Positions 52,993-61,653 of a DNA stretch of 64,000 nt are shown piece by piece. A model generated the notes under the pieces. The model searched no databases. It had not been told where the DNA came from and saw only the letters and a list, made by a program, of their open reading frames with translations. The translations under genes were made by a program, and so were the position numbers. Within the stretch, counting starts at the first letter, position 1. Each line of letters begins with the position of its first letter. Origin of the DNA: Rhizobium sp. Q54 (GTDB lineage Bacteria; Bacteroidota; Bacteroidia; Flavobacteriales; Flavobacteriaceae); assembly GCA_943328505.2 (NCBI GenBank), contig CALQAH020000003.1, positions 27,600-91,599 of the forward strand, written 5' to 3'.

Positions 52993-53021
52993 CCCCCAAA
53001 TAGTGTCTAACTTTTTGGGGG
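52993..53021 (-). terminator. Terminator of the small Lys-rich gene
   Basis: CCCCCAAA and TTTGGGGG form an 8-bp stem; on the minus strand it is followed by TATTTTTTG. The plus side has no T-run, so it serves the minus-strand gene. Confidence 0.65.
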
Positions 53022-53043
53022 CAGTCTAAATTGGAGGATTTTT

Positions 53044-53154
53044 TTAATCCCTTTTCGGACTATTTTTCTTGTCTCGCTTTTCAGCTTTTTTTTCTTTAGC
53101 CGTTTTTAATGGCTCTTTTTTTACGGTTTTTTTTGCGTCTTGACTTTTTGCCAT
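53044..53154 (-). CDS. 36-residue lysine-rich microprotein
   Basis: ATG at 53154 (minus) to TAA at 53044 encodes MAKSQDAKKTVKKEPLKTAK followed by EKKAEKRDKKNSPKRD. More than a third of the residues are lysine. A terminator directly follows, which supports a real transcript. I believe similar short basic proteins recur in Flavobacterium genomes. It may bind nucleic acid; inference only. Confidence 0.65.
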   Translation of the reverse strand: MAKSQDAKKTVKKEPLKTAKEKKAEKRDKKNSPKRD

Positions 53155-53213
53155 GATATGAGTGTTTTAGGTTAGTTTTCCGAATTTATTGTAGTAAAGG
53201 TAAAAAATAAATA

Positions 53214-53795
53214 TTACAGACCCAATTCTTTTTTTATACTTTCGTTAAAAATTGTATCAAAAATTTGCTTTTGATTAGGGTCATCCAAATTGAAAAATTT
53301 CCATTGATTATTTGTGGTTTCATCAAAAACAGCTAAGTAAGTTGACATTTTTTTTACATTAAAACTGTTTCTTTTGGGCTCAAAAATCACAACTTTGGTA
53401 TTATTAATTTCTTGTAACCAAGTGGTTTTTTCAACTACTTTTTCAGGTGATAATTTGTTTTCAAAAAAGTAGCGCATAGGATTGCGGAAGGTAACCACAC
53501 AAAATGATTTTTCCTCTATTTTTCGAATAGGTCCAAATTGAAACGGCACCATTTCCAATTGCAATCGCAAACGGAATTCTTCATTTTGGTGTCTTAAATC
53601 TAGTTTTTCTAACAGTGATTCTTTTCCAATAATTTCTTCTATTTTTGGATAGGAGAGAAGAGCAATGGTCTCAAAATCCATAGTGTAATTGGCTTGGTAA
53701 AGCTGTCGGGTTGCTAACATTAAATTTTCTATAGATTGGCTAAAACCAAACGAAATGGATACAAAAAATAAAATAGCACAGAGTTTTATTTTCAT
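53214..53795 (-). CDS. Exported protein of unknown function
   Basis: A 193-residue protein with a clear signal peptide (MKIKLCAILFFVSISFGFSQ, cleavage near residue 19). The mature part has segments such as ATRQLYQANYTMDFETIALL and DDPNQKQIFDTIFNESIKKE. I recognise no family. The next gene upstream (53807-54196) is 11 bases away, so they are probably co-transcribed. Confidence 0.7.
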   Translation of the reverse strand: MKIKLCAILFFVSISFGFSQSIENLMLATRQLYQANYTMDFETIALLSYPKIEEIIGKESLLEKLDLRHQNEEFRLRLQLEMVPFQFGPIRKIEEKSFCVVTFRNPMRYFFENKLSPEKVVEKTTWLQEINNTKVVIFEPKRNSFNVKKMSTYLAVFDETTNNQWKFFNLDDPNQKQIFDTIFNESIKKELGL

Positions 53796-53806
53796 TAGAT
53801 ATTTTT

Positions 53807-54196
53807 TTATTGAGCTAAATAGTCTTTCAAAACCGGATCTGAATTTTTAAATGTTGGAGATTGTTCTGTAATGTTAGCGATACGCTTTTTGTTAAGTTTC
53901 AGGGTTACATCTGCTTCTGTAGTGAATAATAATGCAGATAGAAACGGATTATTGATATAGGTTGTTAAAATAGTAAAAGCTTCATCAATGCTGTGATTTT
54001 CGATTATTTCTTCTTGTTGGAATTTGAATTTTAAATTGAATAAAAGTTCATTATCCACTACAATCGTTCTCGTATAAATGTTCATCAATTGGGTGTTTCC
54101 TATCGTTTTTGCCAAGGTTAATTTTGCAAAGGTACCATCGGCTATACTTGCTTTAACACGATTAAAGAAAAGGGTAAAGGTTGGACTATTTGGCAT
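53807..54196 (-). CDS. Hypothetical protein
   Basis: A 129-residue soluble protein, MPNSPTFTLFFNRVKASIAD, with central strands (NIYTRTIVVDNELLFNLKFK) and a helical middle. There is no signal peptide. The family is not recognised. It is located between secA and the exported protein gene. Confidence 0.6.
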   Translation of the reverse strand: MPNSPTFTLFFNRVKASIADGTFAKLTLAKTIGNTQLMNIYTRTIVVDNELLFNLKFKFQQEEIIENHSIDEAFTILTTYINNPFLSALLFTTEADVTLKLNKKRIANITEQSPTFKNSDPVLKDYLAQ

Positions 54197-54254
54197 TTTT
54201 AAGTAGATTTAGTATCGAAGCAAATTTAGAATTTGTTTTTGAAATTCAATCAAA

Positions 54255-54284
54255 AATCCCCAATTGCTTTCACAATCGGGGATT
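54255..54284 (-). terminator. secA terminator
   Basis: AATCCCCAATTG and CAATCGGGGATT pair with a single mismatch; on the minus strand a TTTTT tract follows. Confidence 0.75.
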
Positions 54285-54299
54285 ATATTTATTTGTAAT

Positions 54300-54350
54300 G
54301 AAGCACTTCGACAAGCTCAGTGTGACAAAACTGTGAACTGACCACTGAAA
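54300..54350. repeat. Word-like repeat, CTTCGACAAGCTCAGTGTGAC type
   Basis: ACTTCGACAAGCTCAGTGTG, then ACTGTGAACTGACCACTGAA, just past the secA stop. The words (CAGTG, ACTGAAC) match the repeat pair at 58112-58253. Confidence 0.5.
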
Positions 54351-54351
54351 A

Positions 54352-57300
54352 CTAAATTAGTACCCATTCGCCATTAGCAATCATGCTCTCGGCTTTTTTG
54401 AATTTCATCGTTTCGGTTTTTCCACTCATTAAGTGTTTAATAGTCACGGTATCGTTACGATTAATTTTGGGTTGATCGCGAACAATGGTTTCTGTAACTT
54501 GACGTTGCTGGGTTTGTCCTGCTTCACGGTTGTCATTTTCACTACTGTGAATTTCGTCTTTACTTTCGGTATAATTCTCTTTTTGACGTACTTGTTTCGC
54601 TTCTTGAATGGTGTTGTTTTGTTGTGGTAAATCGCCTTTAAACAAGAACGAAATCACTTCTTTATTCACACCATTTAGCATATTGCTAAACAATTTAAAA
54701 GCTTCTAATTTATAGATAAGCAATGGATCTTTTTGCTCGTGAACTGCCAATTGCACCGATTGTTTTAGTTCGTCCATTTTGCGTAAATGTTTCTTCCAAG
54801 CTTCATCAACAATGGCTAACGTGATGTTTTTTTCAAAATCGGCAACGAGTTGTTGTCCATTGGAATCGTATGCTTTTTTCAAATCGGTTACCACATTTAA
54901 CGATTTTATTCCATCTGAAAAAGGAACAATAATACGCTCAAATTTGTTGCCTTCTTTTTTATAAACATCGGTTATGATAGGCAGTGCTTCGCGGGCACTT
55001 CTTTCTGTTTTTTCACTATAGTAATCTAGGGCAGCTTTATACACTTTACCCGTGATTTCCATTTCAGAATTTTTTATAAAATCGTTTTCCGAAATGGGAG
55101 AAGTGATGGAGAAATAACGAATTAACTCGAATTCAAAATTTTTGAAATCATTAGAACCTTTATTTTCTTCAACGATCAATTCGCAAGTATCGTACATCAT
55201 GTTGGCGATGTCTAATTTCAAACGCTCACCGTGTAAGGCATGACGACGACGTTTGTAGATTACTTCACGTTGTGCATTCATTACATCGTCATATTCCAAT
55301 AATCGTTTACGGGTTCCGAAGTTGTTTTCTTCTACTTTTTTCTGTGCTCGCTCAATCGATTTTGTCATCATCGAATGTTGGATAACCTCACCTTCTTTTA
55401 AGCCCATTCGGTCCATTATTTTGGCTACTCTGTCCGAACCAAACAAACGCATTAAATTATCTTCAAGAGAAACATAAAATTGAGAACTTCCAGGATCACC
55501 TTGACGACCTGCACGACCTCGTAACTGACGGTCAACACGACGTGAATCATGACGTTCCGTGCCAATAATTGCCAAGCCACCAGCTGCTTTTACTTCTGGG
55601 GAAAGTTTGATATCGGTTCCACGACCTGCCATGTTGGTTGCAATGGTTACCACTCCCGATTTTCCAGCTTCTTCAACTATTTGTGCTTCTTGCTTGTGCA
55701 TTTTGGCATTCAAAACATTGTGAGCTACGCCACGCATTTTCAACATTCGGCTTAACAATTCTGAAATTTCTACCGATGTGGTTCCAATTAAAACAGGTCT
55801 TCCTGCTTGCGATAATTGTGTAACATCTTCGATAACAGCGTTGAATTTTTCACGAACCGAACGGTAAATTAAATCTTCTTTATCAATTCTAGACATACCA
55901 CGATTGGTCGGAATTTCTACAACATCTAATTTGTAAATTTGCCAAAGTTCACCCGCTTCTGTTACCGCAGTTCCTGTCATACCAGCCAATTTGCTGTACA
56001 TACGGAAATAGTTTTGAAGCGTTATAGTGGCAAAGGTTTGTGTTGCCGCTTCAATAGTAACTTGCTCTTTTGCTTCAATAGCTTGATGCAATCCGTCTGA
56101 ATAACGACGACCGTCCATGATACGTCCCGTTTGCTCATCTACAATAAGAATTTTATTGTCCATGATTACATATTCTACATCTTTTTCAAAAAGCGTATAG
56201 GCTTTTAAAAGTTGTGTTAGCGTGTGTATTCTTTCGCTTTTGATACCAAAATCTTGGAATAATTTTTCTTTGGCATCCGCTTCTTTATCTTTTTCAAGGT
56301 TTTGTTTTTCGATTATGGCAATTTCTGTTCCAATATCTGGAAGTACGAAGAAATTTTCATCGGTATCTTGAGACAAGAATTTAATTCCGTTATCGGACAA
56401 TTCCACTTGATTATTTTTTTCTTCAATAACAAAATACAAAGCTTCGTCTACTTCCGGCATTTTACGGTTGTTGTCCGACATGTATTCATTTTCAGTTTTT
56501 TGTAGTAATTGCTTAACGCCTTCTTCACTCAAAAATTTGATTAGCGCTTTGTTTTTAGGCAAACTTCTGTAAGCTCTCAACAATTGAAAACCACCGTCTT
56601 TGGTGTTGCCTTCTTTGATTAATCGCTTGGCTTCCGTTAAAAATCCATTGGATAGCTGGCGTTGTAAATTAACAAGATTTTCAATTTTCGGTTTCAATTC
56701 GTTAAACTCGTGACGATCCCCTTGTGGCACCGGACCAGAAATAATTAAAGGTGTTCTGGCATCATCAATTAAAACCGAATCCACTTCATCCACAATCGCA
56801 TAATTATGTTTTCGTTGCACTAAATCGTCTGGAGAATGGGCCATATTATCTCTCAAGTAGTCAAAACCAAATTCGTTATTGGTGCCATAAGTAATATCTG
56901 CCTCGTAGGCTTTTCTTCTGGCATCCGAATTGGGTTGGTGATTGTCTATACAATCCACTGTCAATCCATGAAATTCAAATAATGGCGCTTTCCAGGTGCT
57001 ATCACGTTTTGCCAAGTAGTCATTCACGGTAACAAGGTGAACGCCATTTCCTGTCAAAGCATTTAAATACAAAGGCAATGTTGCAACCAACGTTTTTCCT
57101 TCACCTGTTTGCATTTCAGAAATTTTTCCTTCGTGCAATACAATTCCGCCAATTAACTGAACATCATAATGTATCATGTCCCAAGTGATTTCTTTACCTG
57201 CGGCATTCCATGTATTAGCCCAATTGGCCTCGTCTCCAACTAAAGTGATGTAGGATTTGGTAGCCGAAAGCTCTCTGTCTTTTGGTGTTGCAGTAACCGT

Positions 57301-57687
57301 AATGGAAGTGTTTTCTTTGAATCGTCTTGCGGTTTCTTTAACAACGGCAAAAGCTTCAGGGAGAATTTCTAAGAGCACTTTTTCCGAAATTTCGTAAGCG
57401 TCTTTTTCTAATGCGTCAATGGCATTATAAATTTCTTCTCTTTGATCGATATCAGACGTGTTTTCGGCTTCTGCTTTTTTAGCGGCAATTTCCTCATCTT
57501 GTTTGGATCTTGCTTGCTTTATTTTTTCTTTAAACGCTCCAGTTTTAGCTCTCAATTCATCGTGAGAAAGTGCGGCAATTGTTGGTTCTAAAGCTTTTAT
57601 TTTAGTAATGTAAGGTTGAGTTGCTTTAACGTCTTTTTGAGATTTATCGCCTACAAAAGCTTTTAGGATACTATTTATGAAACTCAT
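54352..57687 (-). CDS. secA: Preprotein translocase ATPase SecA
   Basis: SecA (1111 aa, longer than the 900 or so of Escherichia coli, as is usual in Bacteroidota) drives proteins through SecYEG. Walker A is MQTGEGKT and Walker [24 protein letters not shown]2 has [17 protein letters not shown] and [20 protein letters not shown]. There is no C-terminal zinc-binding CxCx8CH motif; the end is [14 protein letters not shown] and GEWVLI. A small hairpin lies in the leader (57714-57729). Confidence 0.97.
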   Translation of the reverse strand: MSFINSILKAFVGDKSQKDVKATQPYITKIKALEPTIAALSHDELRAKTGAFKEKIKQARSKQDEEIAAKKAEAENTSDIDQREEIYNAIDALEKDAYEISEKVLLEILPEAFAVVKETARRFKENTSITVTATPKDRELSATKSYITLVGDEANWANTWNAAGKEITWDMIHYDVQLIGGIVLHEGKISEMQTGEGKTLVATLPLYLNALTGNGVHLVTVNDYLAKRDSTWKAPLFEFHGLTVDCIDNHQPNSDARRKAYEADITYGTNNEFGFDYLRDNMAHSPDDLVQRKHNYAIVDEVDSVLIDDARTPLIISGPVPQGDRHEFNELKPKIENLVNLQRQLSNGFLTEAKRLIKEGNTKDGGFQLLRAYRSLPKNKALIKFLSEEGVKQLLQKTENEYMSDNNRKMPEVDEALYFVIEEKNNQVELSDNGIKFLSQDTDENFFVLPDIGTEIAIIEKQNLEKDKEADAKEKLFQDFGIKSERIHTLTQLLKAYTLFEKDVEYVIMDNKILIVDEQTGRIMDGRRYSDGLHQAIEAKEQVTIEAATQTFATITLQNYFRMYSKLAGMTGTAVTEAGELWQIYKLDVVEIPTNRGMSRIDKEDLIYRSVREKFNAVIEDVTQLSQAGRPVLIGTTSVEISELLSRMLKMRGVAHNVLNAKMHKQEAQIVEEAGKSGVVTIATNMAGRGTDIKLSPEVKAAGGLAIIGTERHDSRRVDRQLRGRAGRQGDPGSSQFYVSLEDNLMRLFGSDRVAKIMDRMGLKEGEVIQHSMMTKSIERAQKKVEENNFGTRKRLLEYDDVMNAQREVIYKRRRHALHGERLKLDIANMMYDTCELIVEENKGSNDFKNFEFELIRYFSITSPISENDFIKNSEMEITGKVYKAALDYYSEKTERSAREALPIITDVYKKEGNKFERIIVPFSDGIKSLNVVTDLKKAYDSNGQQLVADFEKNITLAIVDEAWKKHLRKMDELKQSVQLAVHEQKDPLLIYKLEAFKLFSNMLNGVNKEVISFLFKGDLPQQNNTIQEAKQVRQKENYTESKDEIHSSENDNREAGQTQQRQVTETIVRDQPKINRNDTVTIKHLMSGKTETMKFKKAESMIANGEWVLI

Positions 57688-57713
57688 AATGGTTTATTTA
57701 TATTTTTTTAAAG

Positions 57714-57729
57714 TCCCGAAACTTCGGGA
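57714..57729 (-). promoter_or_regulatory. Perfect 7-bp hairpin in the secA leader
   Basis: TCCCGAA-AC-TTCGGGA, located 27-42 bases before the secA ATG. No SecM-like arrest ORF is evident. It might control secA translation or be the tail of the upstream terminator region. Confidence 0.4.
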
Positions 57730-57748
57730 TGCAAATTTAAACAAAAAA

Positions 57749-57767
57749 AAAGCCCCAATAGGACTTT
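57749..57767 (-). terminator. Terminator of the DUF2795 gene
   Basis: AAAGCCCC and GGACTTT pair with one wobble; on the minus strand a run of nine Ts follows. It separates DUF2795 from secA. Confidence 0.75.
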
Positions 57768-57790
57768 TCTCTGTTGTTGTAATTTATTTT

Positions 57791-58012
57791 TTAATATTCA
57801 TCCTCGTTCCAAAGATAATCTTCGTCTGTAGGATAATCTGGCCAAATTTCTTCCATTGATTCATATATTTCTCCTTCATCTTCTATTGATTGAAGATTTT
57901 CAACAACTTCAAGTGGCGCACCAGCTCGAATTGCGTAGTCAATAAGTTCATCTTTGGTTGCTGGCCAAGGGGCATCACTTAAATAGGATGCTAATTCTAA
58001 TGTCCAATACAT
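57791..58012 (-). CDS. DUF2795 small protein
   Basis: A 73-residue protein whose core fits DUF2795 (LASYLSDAPWPATKDELIDY, AIRAGAPLEVVENLQSI) with an acidic tail. The fold is small and helical; the role is unknown. It has its own terminator. Confidence 0.8.
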   Translation of the reverse strand: MYWTLELASYLSDAPWPATKDELIDYAIRAGAPLEVVENLQSIEDEGEIYESMEEIWPDYPTDEDYLWNEDEY

Positions 58013-58111
58013 CTGCTTAGATTTTTAATTCAATGCAAAAATAAATTTATTACTTAAAAAGTCAAGTTTTTTTTGAATTATTTTCAATTATGTTTAAGAA
58101 CGTTTTTTTTT

Positions 58112-58253
58112 TAGTGTTCAGTGTTCAGCAATTAGTGCTCAGTATTGTTTATAAAACAACTAGTTACTTCATGAAATTGAAATTCAAAATAATGTTTTAA
58201 ATTCTTATTTTTTTACTGATCACTGAATACTGATCACTGAACACTGAACACTA
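58112..58253. repeat. 17-bp inverted repeat of the CAGTGTTCAGTG word family
   Basis: TAGTGTTCAGTGTTCAG (58112-58128) is the exact reverse complement of 58237-58253. Each arm continues with further CAGT/ACTG words. The stop codon of the adenosyltransferase gene is the last three bases of the right arm. The 108-base loop holds no ORF. Confidence 0.8.
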
Positions 58254-58820
58254 TTTCCTCGGAATCCACTTCACTTCCTCAGCGTTCAGGTCAAATGACA
58301 ACTTCCGTGCCAAGACAAAAAGATAGTCAGAAAGTCGGTTTAAGTATTTAATTACCATTTCATCCGTTGGGTCAATTTCATGTAAATGTACTGCTAATCG
58401 CTCTGCTCTGCGGCAAACGCATCTTGCAATATGACAATATGACACGGTAGTATGTCCGCCAGGCAAAACAAAATGTGTCATTTGCGGAAGAGATTCTTCC
58501 ATAGTGTCAATTTCTTTTTCAAGCAATTCAATATCACTTTCAATGATTCCTAGTTTTTGTAAACGAGGTTGCCCATTTTTTAATTTTTCTTTTTCGGGTG
58601 GCGTTGCTAAAATAGCGCCAACGGTAAACAATCGGTCTTGAATTTCGATTAATATATTTTTATACAAAACATTCATATTTTGGTCACGAATAAGTCCAAT
58701 GTATGAATTTAATTCATCAACAGTTCCATAACTTTCGATACGAATATGGTTTTTTGCAACCCGTGTGCCGCCAAATAGAGAGGTTGTTCCTGTATCGCCA
58801 GTTTTTGTATATACTTTCAT
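58251..58820 (-). CDS. PduO-type cob(I)alamin adenosyltransferase
   Basis: A 189-residue ATP:cobalamin adenosyltransferase that makes the coenzyme used by methylmalonyl-CoA mutase. The ATP-binding start KVYTKTGDTGTTSLFGGTRV, SYGTVDELNSYIGLIR and the helical RCVCRRAERLAVHL and VIKYLNRLSDYLFVLAR motifs are diagnostic. Its stop codon lies inside a word-like inverted repeat and its 5' side abuts another repeat. Confidence 0.95.
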   Translation of the reverse strand: MKVYTKTGDTGTTSLFGGTRVAKNHIRIESYGTVDELNSYIGLIRDQNMNVLYKNILIEIQDRLFTVGAILATPPEKEKLKNGQPRLQKLGIIESDIELLEKEIDTMEESLPQMTHFVLPGGHTTVSYCHIARCVCRRAERLAVHLHEIDPTDEMVIKYLNRLSDYLFVLARKLSFDLNAEEVKWIPRK

Positions 58821-58827
58821 TTTAAAG

Positions 58828-58904
58828 TTTTTTTGGTTATTCGGTTATTCGGTTATTTGTTAATTTGATTATCGAATAACCAAATTAACAAATTACCAAA
58901 TTAA
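58828..58904. repeat. Word-like repeat, GGTTATTCG family, copy 2
   Basis: GGTTATTCGGTTATTCGG, TTATTTGTTAATTTG, then CGAATAACCAAATTAAC, ACAAATTACCAAAT. GGTTATTCG pairs with CGAATAACC and TTTGTTAATTTG with CAAATTAACAAA, so it can fold. It matches copy 1 at 37652-37728. Confidence 0.75.
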
Positions 58905-59591
58905 CTATTTTGAAGTATCACTTTCAATCATTCCATCTTTTAAACGAATAATTCTGTGGGCATATTTTGCAATGTCTTCTTCGTGAGTTACAAGAATTAC
59001 AGTATTTCCATTGGCATGAATATCGCCAAAAAGCTTCATGATTTCTACCGAAGTTTTACTGTCTAAATTTCCTGTAGGTTCATCGGCAAGGATGATAGAG
59101 GGTTTGTTTACCAATGCTCTAGCAATAGCAACACGTTGACGTTGTCCACCAGAAAGCTGATTCGGTTGGTGATCCATTCTGTCGTCAAGACCAACCTGAG
59201 TAAGCACTTCGGTCGCTCTTATACTTCTTTCCGATTTGGAATAACCAGCATAAATCATGGGTAGGGCAACATTGTCTAAAGCAGTTGTTCTAGGCAATAA
59301 ATTAAAGGTTTGAAAAACGAAACCAATTTCTTTATTTCGAATTTCTGCCAAATCATCATCGTGCATTTGACTCACATCTTTGTTGTTTAAAATATAAGTT
59401 CCCGATGTAGGAGTGTCTAAACAACCTAAAAGGTTCATCAATGTTGATTTTCCAGAACCTGATGGTCCCATTAAGGCTACATATTCTCCTTTATTGATTT
59501 CTAAATCGATGCCTTTTAACACATAAACGATTTCATTTCCTAGAATAAAATCTCGTTTAATGTTGCTTATTTTGATTAATGGATTTGCCAT
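58905..59591 (-). CDS. LolD/MacB-type ABC transporter ATP-binding protein
   Basis: A 228-residue ATPase: Walker [11 protein letters not shown]-loop [19 protein letters not shown], signature [16 protein letters not shown], Walker [13 protein letters not shown]. The type works with FtsX-fold permeases in lipoprotein release or efflux, but no such permease is next to it. It lies 40 bases after the multi-spanning gene at 59632. Confidence 0.9.
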   Translation of the reverse strand: MANPLIKISNIKRDFILGNEIVYVLKGIDLEINKGEYVALMGPSGSGKSTLMNLLGCLDTPTSGTYILNNKDVSQMHDDDLAEIRNKEIGFVFQTFNLLPRTTALDNVALPMIYAGYSKSERSIRATEVLTQVGLDDRMDHQPNQLSGGQRQRVAIARALVNKPSIILADEPTGNLDSKTSVEIMKLFGDIHANGNTVILVTHEEDIAKYAHRIIRLKDGMIESDTSK

Positions 59592-59631
59592 TTTGATGGT
59601 ATGATAGTATTAAAATAGTAATTTTTTTAAG

Positions 59632-60702
59632 CTAAATCATAAGTAGTGTAAAAGTATTTTTTGTTACAGTTTTTACGATGATTTCTTGAGTCTTAGCGGG
59701 TAAGACCACCCTTTTTATGATCGCTTTAATAGTGGTTATGTTTAGTGGAAATTCCAAGAAAACATGAAGCATACTCAAGAAAAACAAAGCGGACAATCCG
59801 ACTTTATAATCATACCAATATAAAAACACACTTGAGGACCAAATGATTAAAATTATGGCGATTCTTGTTTTTGAAATATTTCTATTCCAGCCAATTATCG
59901 ATGTTTTGGAGAACCAATTCAAATAATGATACGTATAACAAAAGGCAATAAATATTTGAATTTTTATACCACTCGATGAAATTAAATGAAACTGACTACT
60001 ATTCACATCATTAAATAAATTGGAAATAGAATAATTTAAATTAACCATTCCAGAGGCAACATAATATTCTTGAATTGTTGTTGAAAATAGATAGGAGTCG
60101 GCATTAATATTTAAAAACGCAATTACAAAAGGGCAAAGAATCATTAAACCTATTGCAATACTACCAAATTTGTTTTTGGAACCCATGGTCCCGAAAATCA
60201 TGAATAAAAGGGCGAACACATAAACGTGAATAATTGTTGGTAAAAAAATACCCACCATAATTACTGAAAAGGTAAACTGAGTTAAAATAAAATTAGCGAT
60301 TGCAATGCAAAAAAGTAAATAGATAATTAGGGTCTTTACTTTTTGAATGTATATCAAACCTATGGATAAAAGAAAAGTAATGAGTACAATATTGTTTTTG
60401 TATTTTGAGATTGAAATGCCAAGTTTTTTGAAAAAAGCAATCTCATTGATGTGATTTAGATAGGGCAAGGTCAACAAAGAAGGAATAGAAATTAGGATAC
60501 AAAAAAGTAAAAAGAGCATGACCCATTTCTTGGTATGAACAAAGTATTTTTTTTTATCTAACCAACTAATTTCAGTTGCATAATGTAATGGTCCTAAAAC
60601 GGCATAAGAAAACAAAAACAATTCAAACGGCAGATAATACGCTACAACGAGTGAGATAAGTATCAAAAAAATATTTAAAGCATCAATGTTTTTGGCATTC
60701 AT
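59632..60702 (-). CDS. Multi-spanning membrane protein with intramembrane histidines
   Basis: A 356-residue protein with about ten hydrophobic segments. Histidines sit in or next to them at H40 (GPLHYATEISW), H159 (PTIIHVY), H259 (YHYLNWFSK) and H313 (MLHVFLEFPL). I know no family for certain. The spaced intramembrane histidines recall metal-binding membrane enzymes such as Brp/Blh-type carotene oxygenases, but that is inference. It is between a LolD-type ATPase and an O-methyltransferase. Confidence 0.7.
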   Translation of the reverse strand: MNAKNIDALNIFLILISLVVAYYLPFELFLFSYAVLGPLHYATEISWLDKKKYFVHTKKWVMLFLLFCILISIPSLLTLPYLNHINEIAFFKKLGISISKYKNNIVLITFLLSIGLIYIQKVKTLIIYLLFCIAIANFILTQFTFSVIMVGIFLPTIIHVYVFALLFMIFGTMGSKNKFGSIAIGLMILCPFVIAFLNINADSYLFSTTIQEYYVASGMVNLNYSISNLFNDVNSSQFHLISSSGIKIQIFIAFCYTYHYLNWFSKTSIIGWNRNISKTRIAIILIIWSSSVFLYWYDYKVGLSALFFLSMLHVFLEFPLNITTIKAIIKRVVLPAKTQEIIVKTVTKNTFTLLMI

Positions 60703-60773
60703 GAACTAATTCAATTTAAAGTTAGGTATAAATATATTAAAATATCTGAAAAGAGAAGGAAGTAAATTTAAAA

Positions 60774-61553
60774 TTACACTCGAATCACAAAATGATCTTT
60801 CTTTTGTTCCCTTCTAAAGAACACCAATCCCCATTGAAAAGTGTCAATAGTAACTTTAACTTTTGGATGGTTTTTTATGATTTCCCACGCTGCTTCCATG
60901 TCAGCCGACCAATGAATGTCGTCAAAAATCCAAATGGTTTCGTTAGAAATAGTTGGTAATAGTAATTCAAAATAGTCTAAGGTAGCTTTTTTGGAATGAT
61001 TGCCGTCAAAATAAATTAGTTGATAGTGCTCGGTGTTCGGTTGGCAGTTTTTGAGATACTTTGAAAATTCAGTGGTCACAAATTCAATGTTTTCAAGATT
61101 TTGCAATTGCAATTGATTTTTTGCAATTGACAGAGTATTTGAGCAACCTTCCAAAGTAATTATTTTGGATTTTGGATTTCCTAAGGAAAGGGCAGAAGTA
61201 GCTAATCCTAAAGAAGTTCCAATTTCTAAAATGGAAGTTGGTTGAAAATAAGTAACAATTCGATATAATAATTCAGCCCGTTTAGTAGAAATTCCAGCCG
61301 TTTTTGCAATTTTCGAGACTTGTCGGGTATTCGATTTGAACACTTTTGAACCAGCTCCAAAATCGGTAACTTCAATGGTGTTTTTATTTTCTAAAAGCGA
61401 GTTTCGATAGTTTTTTAGAAGGGTATATTCAGCATGCGATTTGGAATCGTAAAAGCATTTTGTCACCAAATCAAACACAAATGGCGAATGGACTCCGTGT
61501 TCGTTTTTGGAGTTCCAAAGGAATTTTATATAGGATTTTATGCTGTGTACCAT
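60774..61553 (-). CDS. SAM-dependent O-methyltransferase
   Basis: A 259-residue class I methyltransferase. ILEIGTSLGLATSALS is the SAM-binding motif I; ITLEGCSNTLSIAKNQLQ and LIYFDGNHSKKATLDYFELL match O-methyltransferase motifs, with WIFDDIHWSADMEAAW after. The substrate is unknown. The N-terminal 100 residues include a GAGSKVFKSNTRQVSKIAKT segment. A word-like repeat lies upstream (61562-61652). Confidence 0.82.
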   Translation of the reverse strand: MVHSIKSYIKFLWNSKNEHGVHSPFVFDLVTKCFYDSKSHAEYTLLKNYRNSLLENKNTIEVTDFGAGSKVFKSNTRQVSKIAKTAGISTKRAELLYRIVTYFQPTSILEIGTSLGLATSALSLGNPKSKIITLEGCSNTLSIAKNQLQLQNLENIEFVTTEFSKYLKNCQPNTEHYQLIYFDGNHSKKATLDYFELLLPTISNETIWIFDDIHWSADMEAAWEIIKNHPKVKVTIDTFQWGLVFFRREQKKDHFVIRV

Positions 61554-61561
61554 TTATTTTT

Positions 61562-61652
61562 TGTTACACAGAGATTAACGGAGTTTCAGTGGAAATTCAT
61601 GGAGTTTTTTTTCTGTGTATCTCTTTTTTCTCTGTGCGTCTCTGTGAAATAA
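61562..61652. repeat. Word-like repeat, CTCTGTG family, copy 2
   Basis: TTACACAGAGATTAACGGAG on the left is answered by TCTCTGTGCGTCTCTGTGAA on the right, with CTGTGTATCTCTTTTTTC between. The arms can pair (CACAGAGA with TCTCTGTG). The word CTGTGTATCTCTGTG is shared with 38930-38967. Confidence 0.65.
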
Positions 61653-61653
61653 T

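Noticed and set aside
52981-53025. CCCCCAAA/TTTGGGGG hairpin as terminator of the GlcD-type gene
   Set aside because: On the plus strand no T-run follows; the T-run is on the minus strand, so it was assigned to the small Lys-rich gene.
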